A stretch of DNA of 64,000 nt. It comes from Pseudomonas alkylphenolica. GTDB taxonomy: Bacteria > Pseudomonadota > Gammaproteobacteria > Pseudomonadales > Pseudomonadaceae. The stretch is taken from contig NZ_CP009048.1 in NCBI RefSeq assembly GCF_000746525.1, positions 2,225,501-2,289,500 of the forward strand. Reading direction: 5' to 3'. Positions 19,285-27,895 of the stretch are shown here, piece after piece (positions within the stretch are counted from its first letter, which is position 1; each line of letters opens with the position of its first letter). The notes under the pieces are model-generated. The model saw nothing but the letters and a program-made list of their open reading frames with translations, had not been told where the DNA came from and ran no database searches. Position numbers and translations under genes: made by a program.

Positions 19285-19716
19285 TCAAAGGTGGCGCACG
19301 GCACCCATCGTCACCATAGCGGCCAGCCCCAACAGACAGACGATCGCCACCGCGTAGGCAATCGTGCGCCACGGCTGCCAGCGTGCCAGGAAGCACAGGG
19401 TGTGCGCCACCCGTGCGGCCGTGAACACGACCATCAGCCCAATGGTCAGCGCAGCGGGAGGATTGAACACCAGGCACAGGGCGCCGAGGACAAAGAACAA
19501 CGGAATGTTCTCAAGGTCATTGGCCCAGGCCTGCGCCGCGCGGCTGACTTGGGGCAATTCCTCCGGGCTGGCCTGGCGTCCGACAAAGCTGGCGTCTTCG
19601 GCATTCTTGAAGGTCATACGGCTGATGCGATAGAAACCCTGGTAGCAGGAAATCGCCAGCATCTTCACAAAGAGTACGACGACACACAAAGCAAAGACGC
19701 TCATAACATCGTGCAT
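19285..19716 (-). CDS. MAPEG-family membrane protein
   Basis: 143 aa with four hydrophobic helices. The helix-2 region reads ASFVGRQASPEELPQVSRAA..QAWANDLENIPLFFVLG; the conserved N-x-x-E-(N)-I-P pattern is the MAPEG (PF01124) signature, the family of membrane glutathione transferases and eicosanoid enzymes. The ATG at 19716 is preceded by GGA at 6 nt; in-frame ATGs at 19722 and 19758 lie upstream. Bacterial substrates are unknown. Confidence 0.87.
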   Translation of the reverse strand: MHDVMSVFALCVVVLFVKMLAISCYQGFYRISRMTFKNAEDASFVGRQASPEELPQVSRAAQAWANDLENIPLFFVLGALCLVFNPPAALTIGLMVVFTAARVAHTLCFLARWQPWRTIAYAVAIVCLLGLAAMVTMGAVRHL

Positions 19717-19785
19717 GTTCATTCCATTGACAGCGGGTGGGGCGCGATCATCGCCCAACCCGCAGTGCTACGTACAGCATCGGCT

Positions 19786-21450
19786 TCAGGTGTGATGAAT
19801 TTCCCGGTCCTTGGTTTCCGGCAGGAAGCATATGCCGAGGATGGCGGTCATCACCGCGATCACGATCGGGTACCACAGCCCGTAGTAGATATCCCCGGTC
19901 GCCGCCACCATGGCGAATGCCACCGTGGGCAGGAAGCCGCCGAACCAGCCGTTGCCGATGTGGTAGGGCAGCGACATCGAGGTGTAGCGGATGCGCGCCG
20001 GGAACAACTCCACCAGCCAGGCGGCAATCGGGCCGTAGACCATGGTCACGTAGATCACCAGGATGGTCAGCAGGAGCAATACCATCGGGTAGTTGGTCTT
20101 GGCCGGGTCGGCTTTTTCAGGGTATCCCGCATCCTTGAGCGCGGTGGTGAGCATCGCGACGAAGGCATCGTTCTGGACCTTGAAGTCGGCAGCCGGCATG
20201 CCGGTGCCCTCGAAGCTCTGCAGCACTTTGTCACCGATCCGGATCTGCGCAACGACGCCAGGCTCGGCCTTTTCGTTCTCGTAGGGAATGGCCCGTTTGG
20301 CCAGCACGCTTTTGGCCAGGTCGCAGGAGCTGGTGAATTTGGCTTTGCCCACCGGGTCGAACTGGAATGAGCACTGGTTGGGATCGGCGATCACCGTCAC
20401 CGGGTTTTTCTCCTGGGCGATGAACACGTCGGGGTTGCCGTACTCGGTCAACGCTTTGAAGATCGGGAAGTAGGTCAGCGCCGCGATGATGCAGCCGGCC
20501 ATGATGATGCCTTTGCGTCCGATGCGGTCCGGCAGGCTGCCGAACAGGATGAAGAACGGCGTGCCGATCAGCAGCGAGCCGGCTATCAGCAGGTTGGCGG
20601 TTTGCGGGTCGATCTTGAGGGTCTGCAACAGGAAGAACAGCGCATAGAACTGGCCGGTGTACCAGACCACCGCCTGGCCGGCGGTGCCGCCCAGCAGGGC
20701 CATGATCACCACCTTGAGGTTGTCCCAGCGGGCGAAGGATTCGGTCAGTGGCGCTTTGGAGGCTTTGCCTTCGGCCTTCATCTTGACGAACACCGGCGAT
20801 TCACTCAGCTGCAGACGGATGTACACCGAAATGATCAGCAGCAGGATCGACAGCAGGAACGGAATCCGCCAGCCCCAGGCTTCGAAGGCTTCGGTACCGA
20901 GGATCGTGCGGCAGGCGAGGATCACCAGCAACGACAGGAACAGGCCCAGGGTCGCGGTGGTCTGGATCCACGAGGTGAAGTAGCCACGTTTGCCTTTCGG
21001 CGCGTGTTCGGCCACGTAGGTGGCAGCGCCGCCGTACTCACCTCCAAGCGCCAGGCCTTGCAACAGGCGCAGGCTGATCAGGATGATCGGCGCGGCCACA
21101 CCGATGGTGCTGTAACTGGGTAGCAAACCGACGATCGCGGTGGACACGCCCATGATCACAATGGTGATCAGGAAGGTGTACTTGCGCCCGATCATGTCGC
21201 CCAGACGCCCGAACACAATGGCGCCGAAGGGGCGTACGGCAAAGGCGAGGAGGGCGAAGATGAACGAGGTGGTTTCGTTGACACCGGCGAAGAAGTGCTT
21301 GGCGATGATCGCCGCGAGCGAGCCGTAGAGGTAGAAGTCGTACCATTCGAAAACGGTACCCAGGGACGATGCGAAGATAACCTTGCGCTCCTCCTTGGTG
21401 ATCCCGCGGTTGGGTGTACTGCCGCTGGAGGTGGTGTCGATGGCCGCCAT
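19786..21450 (-). CDS. MHS-family (KgtP/ShiA-like) metabolite:H+ symporter with an inserted domain
   Basis: 554 aa, 12 transmembrane helices. N-terminal VFEWYDFYLYGSLA and RPFGAIVFGRLGDMIGRKYT are hallmarks of the metabolite:H+ symporter branch of the major facilitator superfamily; GEYGGAATYVAEHAPKGKRG is the helix-4/5 region. Residues ~355-455 form a hydrophilic insert between two late helices (GNPDVFIAQEKNPVTVIADP through the EKADPAKTNYP region), with two cysteines. This makes the protein about 110 residues longer than KgtP. Substrate unknown, probably a carboxylate. Confidence 0.88.
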   Translation of the reverse strand: MAAIDTTSSGSTPNRGITKEERKVIFASSLGTVFEWYDFYLYGSLAAIIAKHFFAGVNETTSFIFALLAFAVRPFGAIVFGRLGDMIGRKYTFLITIVIMGVSTAIVGLLPSYSTIGVAAPIILISLRLLQGLALGGEYGGAATYVAEHAPKGKRGYFTSWIQTTATLGLFLSLLVILACRTILGTEAFEAWGWRIPFLLSILLLIISVYIRLQLSESPVFVKMKAEGKASKAPLTESFARWDNLKVVIMALLGGTAGQAVVWYTGQFYALFFLLQTLKIDPQTANLLIAGSLLIGTPFFILFGSLPDRIGRKGIIMAGCIIAALTYFPIFKALTEYGNPDVFIAQEKNPVTVIADPNQCSFQFDPVGKAKFTSSCDLAKSVLAKRAIPYENEKAEPGVVAQIRIGDKVLQSFEGTGMPAADFKVQNDAFVAMLTTALKDAGYPEKADPAKTNYPMVLLLLTILVIYVTMVYGPIAAWLVELFPARIRYTSMSLPYHIGNGWFGGFLPTVAFAMVAATGDIYYGLWYPIVIAVMTAILGICFLPETKDREIHHT

Positions 21451-21598
21451 GGGTGTTCTCCGTGTCGTTCTTGTAGGCCGGAGTACCCACGCGCGCTACC
21501 GCACCCTGGCCCTGGCCCTGGGGGTGGCGGTCTGGCACTGCTGCAAGGCTTCTTGAAGCATAATCATGTTTTCCCGGTTATCCACTTGGCTTGCTGCG

Positions 21599-21685
21599 GT
21601 GGGAGCGGGCTTGCCCCGCGATGCAATGTGACTGAACAACCGCAATCGCGGGGCAAACCCGCTCCCACAACAAGCCCGCTCCCAC
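21599..21685. repeat. REP pair plus a partial third unit
   Basis: Units 21599-21621 and 21646-21668 with the fixed 24-nt spacer, followed by a half unit (AAGCCCGCTCCCAC, 21672-21685). The second unit has one substitution (GCAAACCCG). Confidence 0.9.
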
Positions 21686-21694
21686 CGGGCAATG

Positions 21695-23830
21695 TCAGAA
21701 GCTGTAATCCAGCGTCGCGAAGTACGAGCGCGGCTCACCCATCAACCACTGTTCGCCACTGTGGGCGGTGGCGGCGTAGCGGCGGTCCAGCAGGTTGTTC
21801 AACTGCAGGCCCAGGCGTATATCCGGCAGTACCTGCCAGCCAAGGTTGGCATCGACCACGGTAAAACCGGGCACCGTCTGGGTGTTGGCGGTGTTGGCGT
21901 AGCGCTCATCGACATAGCGCAGGCCCATGCCGGCATCCACGCCATACCCCAGGCCTTTGTTCACCCACAGGTTGGCAGTGCGCCGCGGCACATTGCTCGG
22001 GCGGTTGCCTGCGCGCGACAGCGACTGGCCGCCCACGGTCTGCTCGAAATCGTCGTACTTGGCACGCACCACCGAGGCGTTGGCCGAGACCTGCCACTGG
22101 TTGGCCAGGGCCAGTTCCAGGGTCGCTTCCAGGCCGTCGGAAGTCTGCTGCCCGGCCTGCTGTTTCTGGTGGGTGACCGGGTCGTCGACCAGCAGCTTCT
22201 TCTTGACGATGTGATAGGCCGCCAGGGTCCATTCGCCACGGCCGTCCCAGAACAGTTGCTTGAGGCCGAACTCGGTCTGCCTCGCTTCGCTCAGGTCGAA
22301 GTTCTGCTGGCTGGGGCTGAGGGTGACCAGGTCGCTGACACCATCTTCACTGGTGGAGTACTGGCCATACAGCGACAGTTCATCGGTCACCGCAAACACC
22401 AGCCCGGCACGCCAGTTGCCACCGTTGAGGCTGCGGTCGGTGCGGCTGTTGTCGACCAGGTTGTCACGGTCGATGTGGTTCTGGTCGCGGCGAACGCCGG
22501 TCACCAGCGACCAGCGTTCAGACAGCTGGGTGCGGTTTTCGGCGAACAGGGCAAAGGTGCGAGTGGTGCTCTGGGATTGCGGGCGGGTCGGGCTGTTGCT
22601 GTGAAAGTAGCCTGGCGCCGGGTTCCACGGATCGATGAAGTCGCCGCCGATATCGTTGTACGGTGAGTTGCTGTTGATGCCGAAGCGGATGCGGTTGTAC
22701 TCGGCGCCGACCACGGTCTTGCTGGCCAGGCCGAACAGCGTGTGATCGAAGGTAAAGCTCTGGCGATCGCCGACCTGCTCCTGGTCGTGTTTGATCTCCA
22801 GGTAGCTGCCGCGCTGCAGCTGCCCCTGCGCGCTGTCCCAGGTGTAGTCTTCGGCATTGCGCCAGTGCCGGCGGCTCTTGATGTAGTACAGCTGGTTGCT
22901 GGCGCTGATCGAGTCGCTGAGGGTCCAGTCGGTGTTCAGGCGGGTCCACTCGTCGTGGTAGCGCTGCACGTCATCACGCACGTTGTAGTTCTTCTTGCGC
23001 AGACTGTCGCGGTAGTGGCCGTCAATCAGCGGTGTGCCGAAGTAGTTCATCGGCTCGGCGTCGCCACGTTCGTGGGCCAGGGTGAAGCTCAGCTCGTCGC
23101 TGGCGTCAAAACGCAGGGCGGCGCTCATGGCCAGGTTTTTCGAGTCGCCGCGATCCACCCAGCCGTTGCTTTGCTGGCGGTTGAGGGTCACCCGGTAGCT
23201 CAGGCGCTCGCTCAGCGAACCGCCGCTGTCCAGGCCCAGTTGCTGACGGTCATAAGAGCCGTAGCCCAGGCGCAGCTGGTTGTGAATCTCACCGGCGAAG
23301 GGCTTCTTCGGGATCACGTTGATCACCGCGCCGGTCGCGCCTTCGCCATAGAGCACCGAAGCCGGGCCGCGGATGATGTCGATGCGCTCGACCATCCACG
23401 GGTCGACCGGAAAGGTCTGGGTGCCGGCACCGGTGTACATCCGCGAGCCGTCGAACAGAGTCATCACCGAGCCGTGGCCTTCAAAGCCACGGGCCGAGAG
23501 GGCGGTGTTGCCGTTGCCCGGGGTGGCCACCGAGGTGATGCCCGGTGAACGGCTGACGGCATCTTGAACCGTGCGGTTGTTGCGCCCTTCGATTACCTCG
23601 GCACTGATGCTGCTGGTGCTCGCCGGGGTGTCCATGGCGCTGAGGTTCAAGCGCGAACCGGCCGGCAATGGCGTGGCCAGGCTGATGGGGTCGTTGTCGC
23701 TGCTGCTGGTGATGGCCGTTGAGGGCAGGGCCAGGGTGCCGGTTTCAGCGGCGTAGGTTGGCAAGGAGAATGCCAGGCAAGGCGCCAGGGCATTGGCCGC
23801 CAGGGTTTGAAGCTTGGAGTAACGGGACAT
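21695..23830 (-). CDS. TonB-dependent outer-membrane receptor under cobalamin riboswitch control
   Basis: 711 aa. Signal peptide (residues 1-28, ending TYAA), plug domain (RTVQDAVSRSPGITSVATPG, DGSRMYTGAG, VERIDIIRGPASVLYGEGAT), then a 22-strand barrel ending in the C-terminal aromatic YFATLDYSF. The ATG at 23830 is chosen because it opens the signal peptide; the frame extends upstream without it. By sequence it falls with siderophore-type receptors (GPASVLYGEGATGAVINVIP). However, its leader carries a cobalamin riboswitch, which points to uptake of cobalamin, a corrinoid or a related compound. Confidence 0.9.
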   Translation of the reverse strand: MSRYSKLQTLAANALAPCLAFSLPTYAAETGTLALPSTAITSSSDNDPISLATPLPAGSRLNLSAMDTPASTSSISAEVIEGRNNRTVQDAVSRSPGITSVATPGNGNTALSARGFEGHGSVMTLFDGSRMYTGAGTQTFPVDPWMVERIDIIRGPASVLYGEGATGAVINVIPKKPFAGEIHNQLRLGYGSYDRQQLGLDSGGSLSERLSYRVTLNRQQSNGWVDRGDSKNLAMSAALRFDASDELSFTLAHERGDAEPMNYFGTPLIDGHYRDSLRKKNYNVRDDVQRYHDEWTRLNTDWTLSDSISASNQLYYIKSRRHWRNAEDYTWDSAQGQLQRGSYLEIKHDQEQVGDRQSFTFDHTLFGLASKTVVGAEYNRIRFGINSNSPYNDIGGDFIDPWNPAPGYFHSNSPTRPQSQSTTRTFALFAENRTQLSERWSLVTGVRRDQNHIDRDNLVDNSRTDRSLNGGNWRAGLVFAVTDELSLYGQYSTSEDGVSDLVTLSPSQQNFDLSEARQTEFGLKQLFWDGRGEWTLAAYHIVKKKLLVDDPVTHQKQQAGQQTSDGLEATLELALANQWQVSANASVVRAKYDDFEQTVGGQSLSRAGNRPSNVPRRTANLWVNKGLGYGVDAGMGLRYVDERYANTANTQTVPGFTVVDANLGWQVLPDIRLGLQLNNLLDRRYAATAHSGEQWLMGEPRSYFATLDYSF

Positions 23831-23939
23831 GTCGTTCCACAATCTGCTGGAAGAATGAATCCCGGAGGGAACAACGCATGGAGGAATTGCGCGCGCAGGC
23901 GCCCGCAAACCGGCCTGCGCCCGCCCACCGCGGGGTTGC

Positions 23940-24137
23940 CAAACGAAGCTTCAGGCCGGTCTCCGGGCTTGCGAGGGTCATGAAGGCCTTCACCTTCCCA
24001 TGCCAGGGCACAGTGGTGTTTCGAAGGCTTCGCTCGCTTACCGTTGCGGGGGCAGCGCCGGACTAGTCACCTTGAGTGACGCACCGGCTTCCCGTTTCAC
24101 CCTGCGCACGGCGGCGCAGGACACCTGAAACTGGCGC
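23940..24137 (-). promoter_or_regulatory. Cobalamin (adenosylcobalamin) riboswitch
   Basis: On the minus strand, in order: GGTGAAACGGGAAGCCGGTG (about 24103-24084), the CCCCCGCAACGG segment (about 24055-24044), CACCACTGTGCC and TGGGAAGGTGAAGGCC (about 24020-23987), and the B12 box AGCCCGGAGACCGGCCTG (about 23970-23953). These are the conserved elements of the cobalamin aptamer in the right order and spacing. It lies about 110 nt upstream of the receptor start at 23830; GC-rich inverted repeats between could act as terminator or ribosome-site sequestering hairpin. B12 is expected to repress the receptor. Confidence 0.93.
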
Positions 24138-24183
24138 GCATCTGAACATTGAAAGTCTTTGCCGTCAATGCGTTGTAAAAGCT

Positions 24184-24248
24184 TCGCGGGGCAAGCCCGC
24201 TCCCACCTGGACTCTTGCAGCCTCGGTGGGAGCGGGCTTGCCCCGCGA
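24184..24248. repeat. REP pair, variable-spacer type
   Basis: Reverse unit 24184-24206, forward unit 24226-24248, 19-nt spacer. It ends 4 bp before the GNAT gene's stop codon region. Confidence 0.95.
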
Positions 24249-24251
24249 TAA

Positions 24252-24815
24252 TCAACGCCCGCGCTTACGCGAAACTACCGCCTCGATGTTCTTGCGCCCG
24301 ATCAGCATGGGTTGCTGTTGCTGTGGTTGCTCCAGCCATTTGTACATCACCAGGCAATCGACCAGCCCCAGGCGCGCATGCCGATAAGCCCGCGGCAAGC
24401 GTCCGACCACCTCGAAACCGAGCTTCTGCCACAAGGCCACCGCCACCTCATTGCTCGACACCACCAAGTTGAACTGCATGGCCAGAAAACCCTGTTCGCG
24501 GGCCAGGCGTTGCGAGTGCTCGCACATCAACCGGGCGACACCACGCCCACGTGCGGCGTCGCAAACCATGTAGCCGCAATTGCTCACATGATTGCCCGGG
24601 CCGGCGGCATTGGCCTTGAGGAAGTAGGAACCGAGCAGCTCGCCATCCTCTTCGGCCACCAGGGTGTGCAGCGGTGCTTCCAGCCACAGCTGACGCGCCT
24701 GCTCCTGGCTCAGGGCCGGGTCGAAGGCATAGGTTTCGCGGGCAGCGACAATGGCCTGGAAGGTCGGCCAGAAGCGGTCGAAGTCGGCGACGGTCATGGG
24801 GCGGATGTTGATCAT
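24252..24815 (-). CDS. GNAT-family N-acetyltransferase
   Basis: 187 aa. N-terminal INIRPMTVADFDRFWPTF and the acetyl-CoA loop GYMVCDAARGRGVARLMCEH (R/Q-x-x-G-x-G/A pattern), then VALWQKLGFEVVGRLPRAYR typical of GNAT fold helices. The ATG at 24815 has AGGAA at 5 nt. It acetylates an unknown amine; related Pseudomonas proteins have been linked to amino acids or small toxins, but nothing here shows the substrate. Confidence 0.88.
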   Translation of the reverse strand: MINIRPMTVADFDRFWPTFQAIVAARETYAFDPALSQEQARQLWLEAPLHTLVAEEDGELLGSYFLKANAAGPGNHVSNCGYMVCDAARGRGVARLMCEHSQRLAREQGFLAMQFNLVVSSNEVAVALWQKLGFEVVGRLPRAYRHARLGLVDCLVMYKWLEQPQQQQPMLIGRKNIEAVVSRKRGR

Positions 24816-24899
24816 GGCGGTTCCTGGCAAGGTGAACCGCGAGTCTGAAAGCGTTGGTGCCGGCATGCAACTGTTTGTGCATGCCGGCACGTCTGCAGC

Positions 24900-24962
24900 C
24901 TAGCTGCCGGCCTTGCCCAGCGAGATCAGCTCGCGGGTCTTGGCGTCCAGGTGGTTGGTCAT
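24900..24962 (-). pseudogene. Possible gene remnant resembling a carboxymuconolactone-decarboxylase start
   Basis: A 20-codon frame reads MTNHLDAKTRELISLGKAGS then TAG. The LDAKTRELI..LG string recalls the AhpD/carboxymuconolactone-decarboxylase family, and in-frame codons upstream (GAGA) continue the resemblance. It is far too short to fold as that domain, so at most a decayed fragment. Confidence 0.25.
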
Positions 24963-25000
24963 GGCCCCGGCGCCACACCGCCGTTCCCACCGGGTGCGCT

Positions 25001-25900
25001 TCAGATATAGATGAACAGCAATACCAACGCCGCCACCACTGCCCACTTCTCCAGGTAGTAACGGGTGCGGTTACGCTTCTTCAGCGCCTTGCCGCGTGCG
25101 CGGATTTTGTAGATACGGGTGAACAGGCGGTTGATGCCGCCAGTCTTGTCACCGGCATCGTTGGGCGCGGCGGCTGCGGCCATGACGCTGCGGCTGAACC
25201 AGCGGTTGAAGGCGCTGGCCCAGCGGTATTTGAGCGGGCGCTCGACGTCGCAGAACAGGATGATGCGGTTGTGGTCGGTCTGGTTGGAGGCGTAGTGGAT
25301 GTAGGTCTCGTCGAAAATCACCCCTTCGCCGTCGCGCCAGGCGTAGTTTTCGCCGTCTACGCAGATGTAGCAGGCGTCGTCGTTCGGCGTGTCCAGGCCC
25401 AGGTGGTAGCGGTAGGAGCCGGCATACGGGTCGCGATGGCGGACCAGTTTCGAGCCCGGTGGCAGGGTGGCGAACATCGCCGCTTTGACGCTGCCGATGC
25501 CTTGCAGCAATTCGGTGGTGCGCGGGCAGAGTTTCATCGCCGAGGGGTGACTTTCGCCGTACCACTTCAGGTAGAAACGCTTCCAGCCGCTCTTGAAGAA
25601 GGAGTTGAAACCGACGTCGTCGTAGTTTTGCGAGCTTTTGATTTCACCGACATGCAGCAGTTGCTGGGCTTCGGCGCGGATTTCCTGCCAGTTGTCCTGC
25701 AGCGGCTTGAGTTCGGGGAAGGATTCGACCGGCAGGTAGGGCTTGGCCGGGAGCTTGGAGAACAGGTAGAGGAACACGTTCACCGGAGCGAGGAAGCTTG
25801 AGTGGTCACCCAGCTGGCGGCTGATTTTGTGCCTGACGCGTCCGCGAAAATGGACGTAGGTAATTGAAAAAGCAAACAGCAGAACAAGGAAGATTTTCAT
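25001..25900 (-). CDS. lpxO: Lipid A 2-hydroxylase, LpxO (Fe(II)/2-oxoglutarate dioxygenase)
   Basis: 299 aa, the usual LpxO length. N-terminal membrane helix (MKIFLVLLFAFSITYVHFRG), cytoplasmic aspartyl/asparaginyl-hydroxylase-like domain, and a C-terminal membrane helix (WAVVAALVLLFIYI). Iron ligands are readable as His155 and Asp157 (RHRDPYAGSY) and His202 (ETYIHYASNQTDHNR), with Arg212 for 2-oxoglutarate. It hydroxylates a secondary acyl chain of lipid A. The ATG at 25900 opens the first helix; the frame runs on upstream to 26005 without similarity. Confidence 0.92.
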   Translation of the reverse strand: MKIFLVLLFAFSITYVHFRGRVRHKISRQLGDHSSFLAPVNVFLYLFSKLPAKPYLPVESFPELKPLQDNWQEIRAEAQQLLHVGEIKSSQNYDDVGFNSFFKSGWKRFYLKWYGESHPSAMKLCPRTTELLQGIGSVKAAMFATLPPGSKLVRHRDPYAGSYRYHLGLDTPNDDACYICVDGENYAWRDGEGVIFDETYIHYASNQTDHNRIILFCDVERPLKYRWASAFNRWFSRSVMAAAAAPNDAGDKTGGINRLFTRIYKIRARGKALKKRNRTRYYLEKWAVVAALVLLFIYI

Positions 25901-26049
25901 GGGCGGATACTTGTCGATGTGGCGATGCGCCATGGCATGAGCCAGCCAGCATAAACAATCACAACCGGGGTTTGTACTAAATGTTACCGGGTCGGTGCCC
26001 GACATTAGTCATAGGCGCAAAGGTTTGCTTGGGGATTATGTGAGCTTTT

Positions 26050-26112
26050 TCGCGGGGCAAGCCCGCTCCCACAGGGGGAGGCAATTGCTGTGGGAGCGGG
26101 CTTGCCCCGCGA
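26050..26112. repeat. REP pair, variable-spacer type
   Basis: Reverse unit 26050-26072, forward unit 26090-26112, 17-nt spacer, between lpxO and the RpiR gene. Confidence 0.95.
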
Positions 26113-26123
26113 TAAGGCCGGTA

Positions 26124-27029
26124 CTATTTCCGCGCCACCTTGCCCCCCGGCACATGCAGGTAAGACATCACACTTTCCGTCAACTCGGTCGCCAGTTTCA
26201 CCGCTTCCTTGTTGCGCGCCATGACCCCGGCCACCAGGCCTTCGATCAGCGCCAGCACGGCAATATTGGAGCTGGTCAGTACCGGATGATCGGCGGGGGC
26301 GAACAACACGTGGCGGGCGATCGGGGCAAGCGGCGAGGCGGGCGAGTCGGTGATCGCCAGCACTGTGGCACCGCGCTCCTGGGCAAAGCGCGACAGTTGC
26401 AGGGTGTCTTGAGAATAGCGCGGCAGGGCGATGGCCAGCAGCACGTCCTGGTCGGTGATCGCGGCCAGCCGGTAGGCAGCATTCTCGTTGCCGCCTTCCA
26501 TGCTGATCGCGCAAGCGTCGGCGCAGAACGGCACCAGGGTCGAGGCCGCCAGCCCGGCCAGATAGACGCTGTTGCCGAAGCCCAGCACATAGACCTTGCG
26601 CGCGTTGATCAGGCTGCTGACGAAGGCTTCGAAGGTCTCGGCCTGGTTGTTGCTGCTGGTGGTGGCCAGGTTGCTGCTGGCGCTCTGGATCTGTTCATGC
26701 AGGCCGAAATCACCACCGGGGCGCTGGGCCAGCTCGTTGCGCAGCTTGTCTACCGGCGAGACCATCTGCTGCAGGGTCGCCACCAGCTCGGTTTTCATGC
26801 CGCTGTAGCCACCCAGGTCCAGCGCCTTGGCCAGACGATTGACCGCCGCCGGCGAGGTCGCGGTGGCCTGGGCCATTTCTTCGATGGTCAGGGTCGCAGC
26901 CTTGAGCGGGTGGCGCAGGATGTAGTCGGCCACTTTGCGCAACGAGGGTTGCAGTTCGCTCAGGCTCTCCGACAGTTTGCGCATGACCGGCGAGGCGTAG
27001 ACGGTAGTGTTCTTCGTAGTGCTCGGCAT
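26124..27029 (-). CDS. MurR/RpiR-family transcriptional regulator
   Basis: 301 aa. N-terminal HTH_6 domain (LSELQPSLRKVADYILRHPL, TIEEMAQATATSPAAVNRLA) and C-terminal SIS phosphosugar-binding domain (VYVLGFGNSVYLAGLAAST, DVLLAIALPRYSQDTLQLS, ATVLAITDSPASPLAPIA). The ATG at 27029 gives the family N-terminus; 72 upstream codons are without similarity. It directly follows the aot-like importer genes in the same direction (82-bp gap), at the place ArgR takes in the P. aeruginosa aot operon. Confidence 0.92.
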   Translation of the reverse strand: MPSTTKNTTVYASPVMRKLSESLSELQPSLRKVADYILRHPLKAATLTIEEMAQATATSPAAVNRLAKALDLGGYSGMKTELVATLQQMVSPVDKLRNELAQRPGGDFGLHEQIQSASSNLATTSSNNQAETFEAFVSSLINARKVYVLGFGNSVYLAGLAASTLVPFCADACAISMEGGNENAAYRLAAITDQDVLLAIALPRYSQDTLQLSRFAQERGATVLAITDSPASPLAPIARHVLFAPADHPVLTSSNIAVLALIEGLVAGVMARNKEAVKLATELTESVMSYLHVPGGKVARK

Positions 27030-27111
27030 CCGGCGCACAGCTCCCTGAAAGATTGGCGCTAGTGTATCCCAAGGCACTCCCCGGCGCGCGGCCGGGGCGT
27101 GCTGCGGGCAG

Positions 27112-27876
27112 TTACTTGAGGCTGCCGGCGAGAAACTGCTGCAAGCGCTCGGACTGCGGCCGTGCCAGCACTTCACGCGGGTCGCCGCGCTCTTCGGCAA
27201 TCCCTTGATGGAGGAACAGTAACTGGTTGGACACCTCGCGGGCAAAGCCCATCTCGTGGGTCACCACCACCATGGTCCGCCCCTCCTGGGCCAGGTCCTG
27301 CATGACCTTGAGCACCTCGCCGACCAGCTCCGGGTCGAGCGCCGAGGTCGGCTCATCGAACAGCATCACCTCCGGCTCCATGGCCAGGGCACGGGCGATC
27401 GCCACCCGTTGCTGTTCGCCACCGGACATGTGCGCCGGGTAAGCGTCACGGCGATGGCTGACGCCGACCTTGTCGAGGTAATGCTCGGCCTTGTCGCGGG
27501 CTTCCTTGCGGCTCATGCCGAGGACATGCACCGGCGCTTCCATGACGTTGTCCAGGGCGCTCATGTGCGACCACAGGTTGAAATGCTGAAAAACCATGCT
27601 CAGCCGTGCGCGTAGGCGTTGCAGTTGGCGCGGGTCGGCGGCGCGCAACCCGCCACGCGGGCAGCTGCGCAGTTTCAGCTGTTCGCCGTTGACCAGGATC
27701 TGCCCGGCGTTGGGCTGCTCGAGCAGGTTGATGCAGCGCAGGAAGGTACTCTTGCCCGAGCCGCTCGAGCCGATGATGCTGATCACATCGCCGGCTTTGG
27801 CATGCAGCGAGACACCCTTGAGCACCTGGTGGGTGCCGTAGCTTTTGTGCAGGTCGTGAATTTCCAGTTTGTTCAT
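27112..27876 (-). CDS. Basic amino-acid ABC transporter ATPase (AotP/HisP-like)
   Basis: 254 aa. Walker A GSSGSGKST (residues ~37-45), signature SGGEQQRVAIARALA, Walker B VMLFDEPTSALDPE and switch histidine in VVVTHEMGFA are all intact. The polar amino-acid (PAAT) subfamily is shown by FNLWSHMSALDNVMEAPVHV. It powers the two permeases encoded at 29018-30419. The ATG at 27876 follows the aspartoacylase-like gene by 19 bp. Confidence 0.93.
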   Translation of the reverse strand: MNKLEIHDLHKSYGTHQVLKGVSLHAKAGDVISIIGSSGSGKSTFLRCINLLEQPNAGQILVNGEQLKLRSCPRGGLRAADPRQLQRLRARLSMVFQHFNLWSHMSALDNVMEAPVHVLGMSRKEARDKAEHYLDKVGVSHRRDAYPAHMSGGEQQRVAIARALAMEPEVMLFDEPTSALDPELVGEVLKVMQDLAQEGRTMVVVTHEMGFAREVSNQLLFLHQGIAEERGDPREVLARPQSERLQQFLAGSLK

Positions 27877-27895
27877 CAGTCGGTACTCGGTGGTG

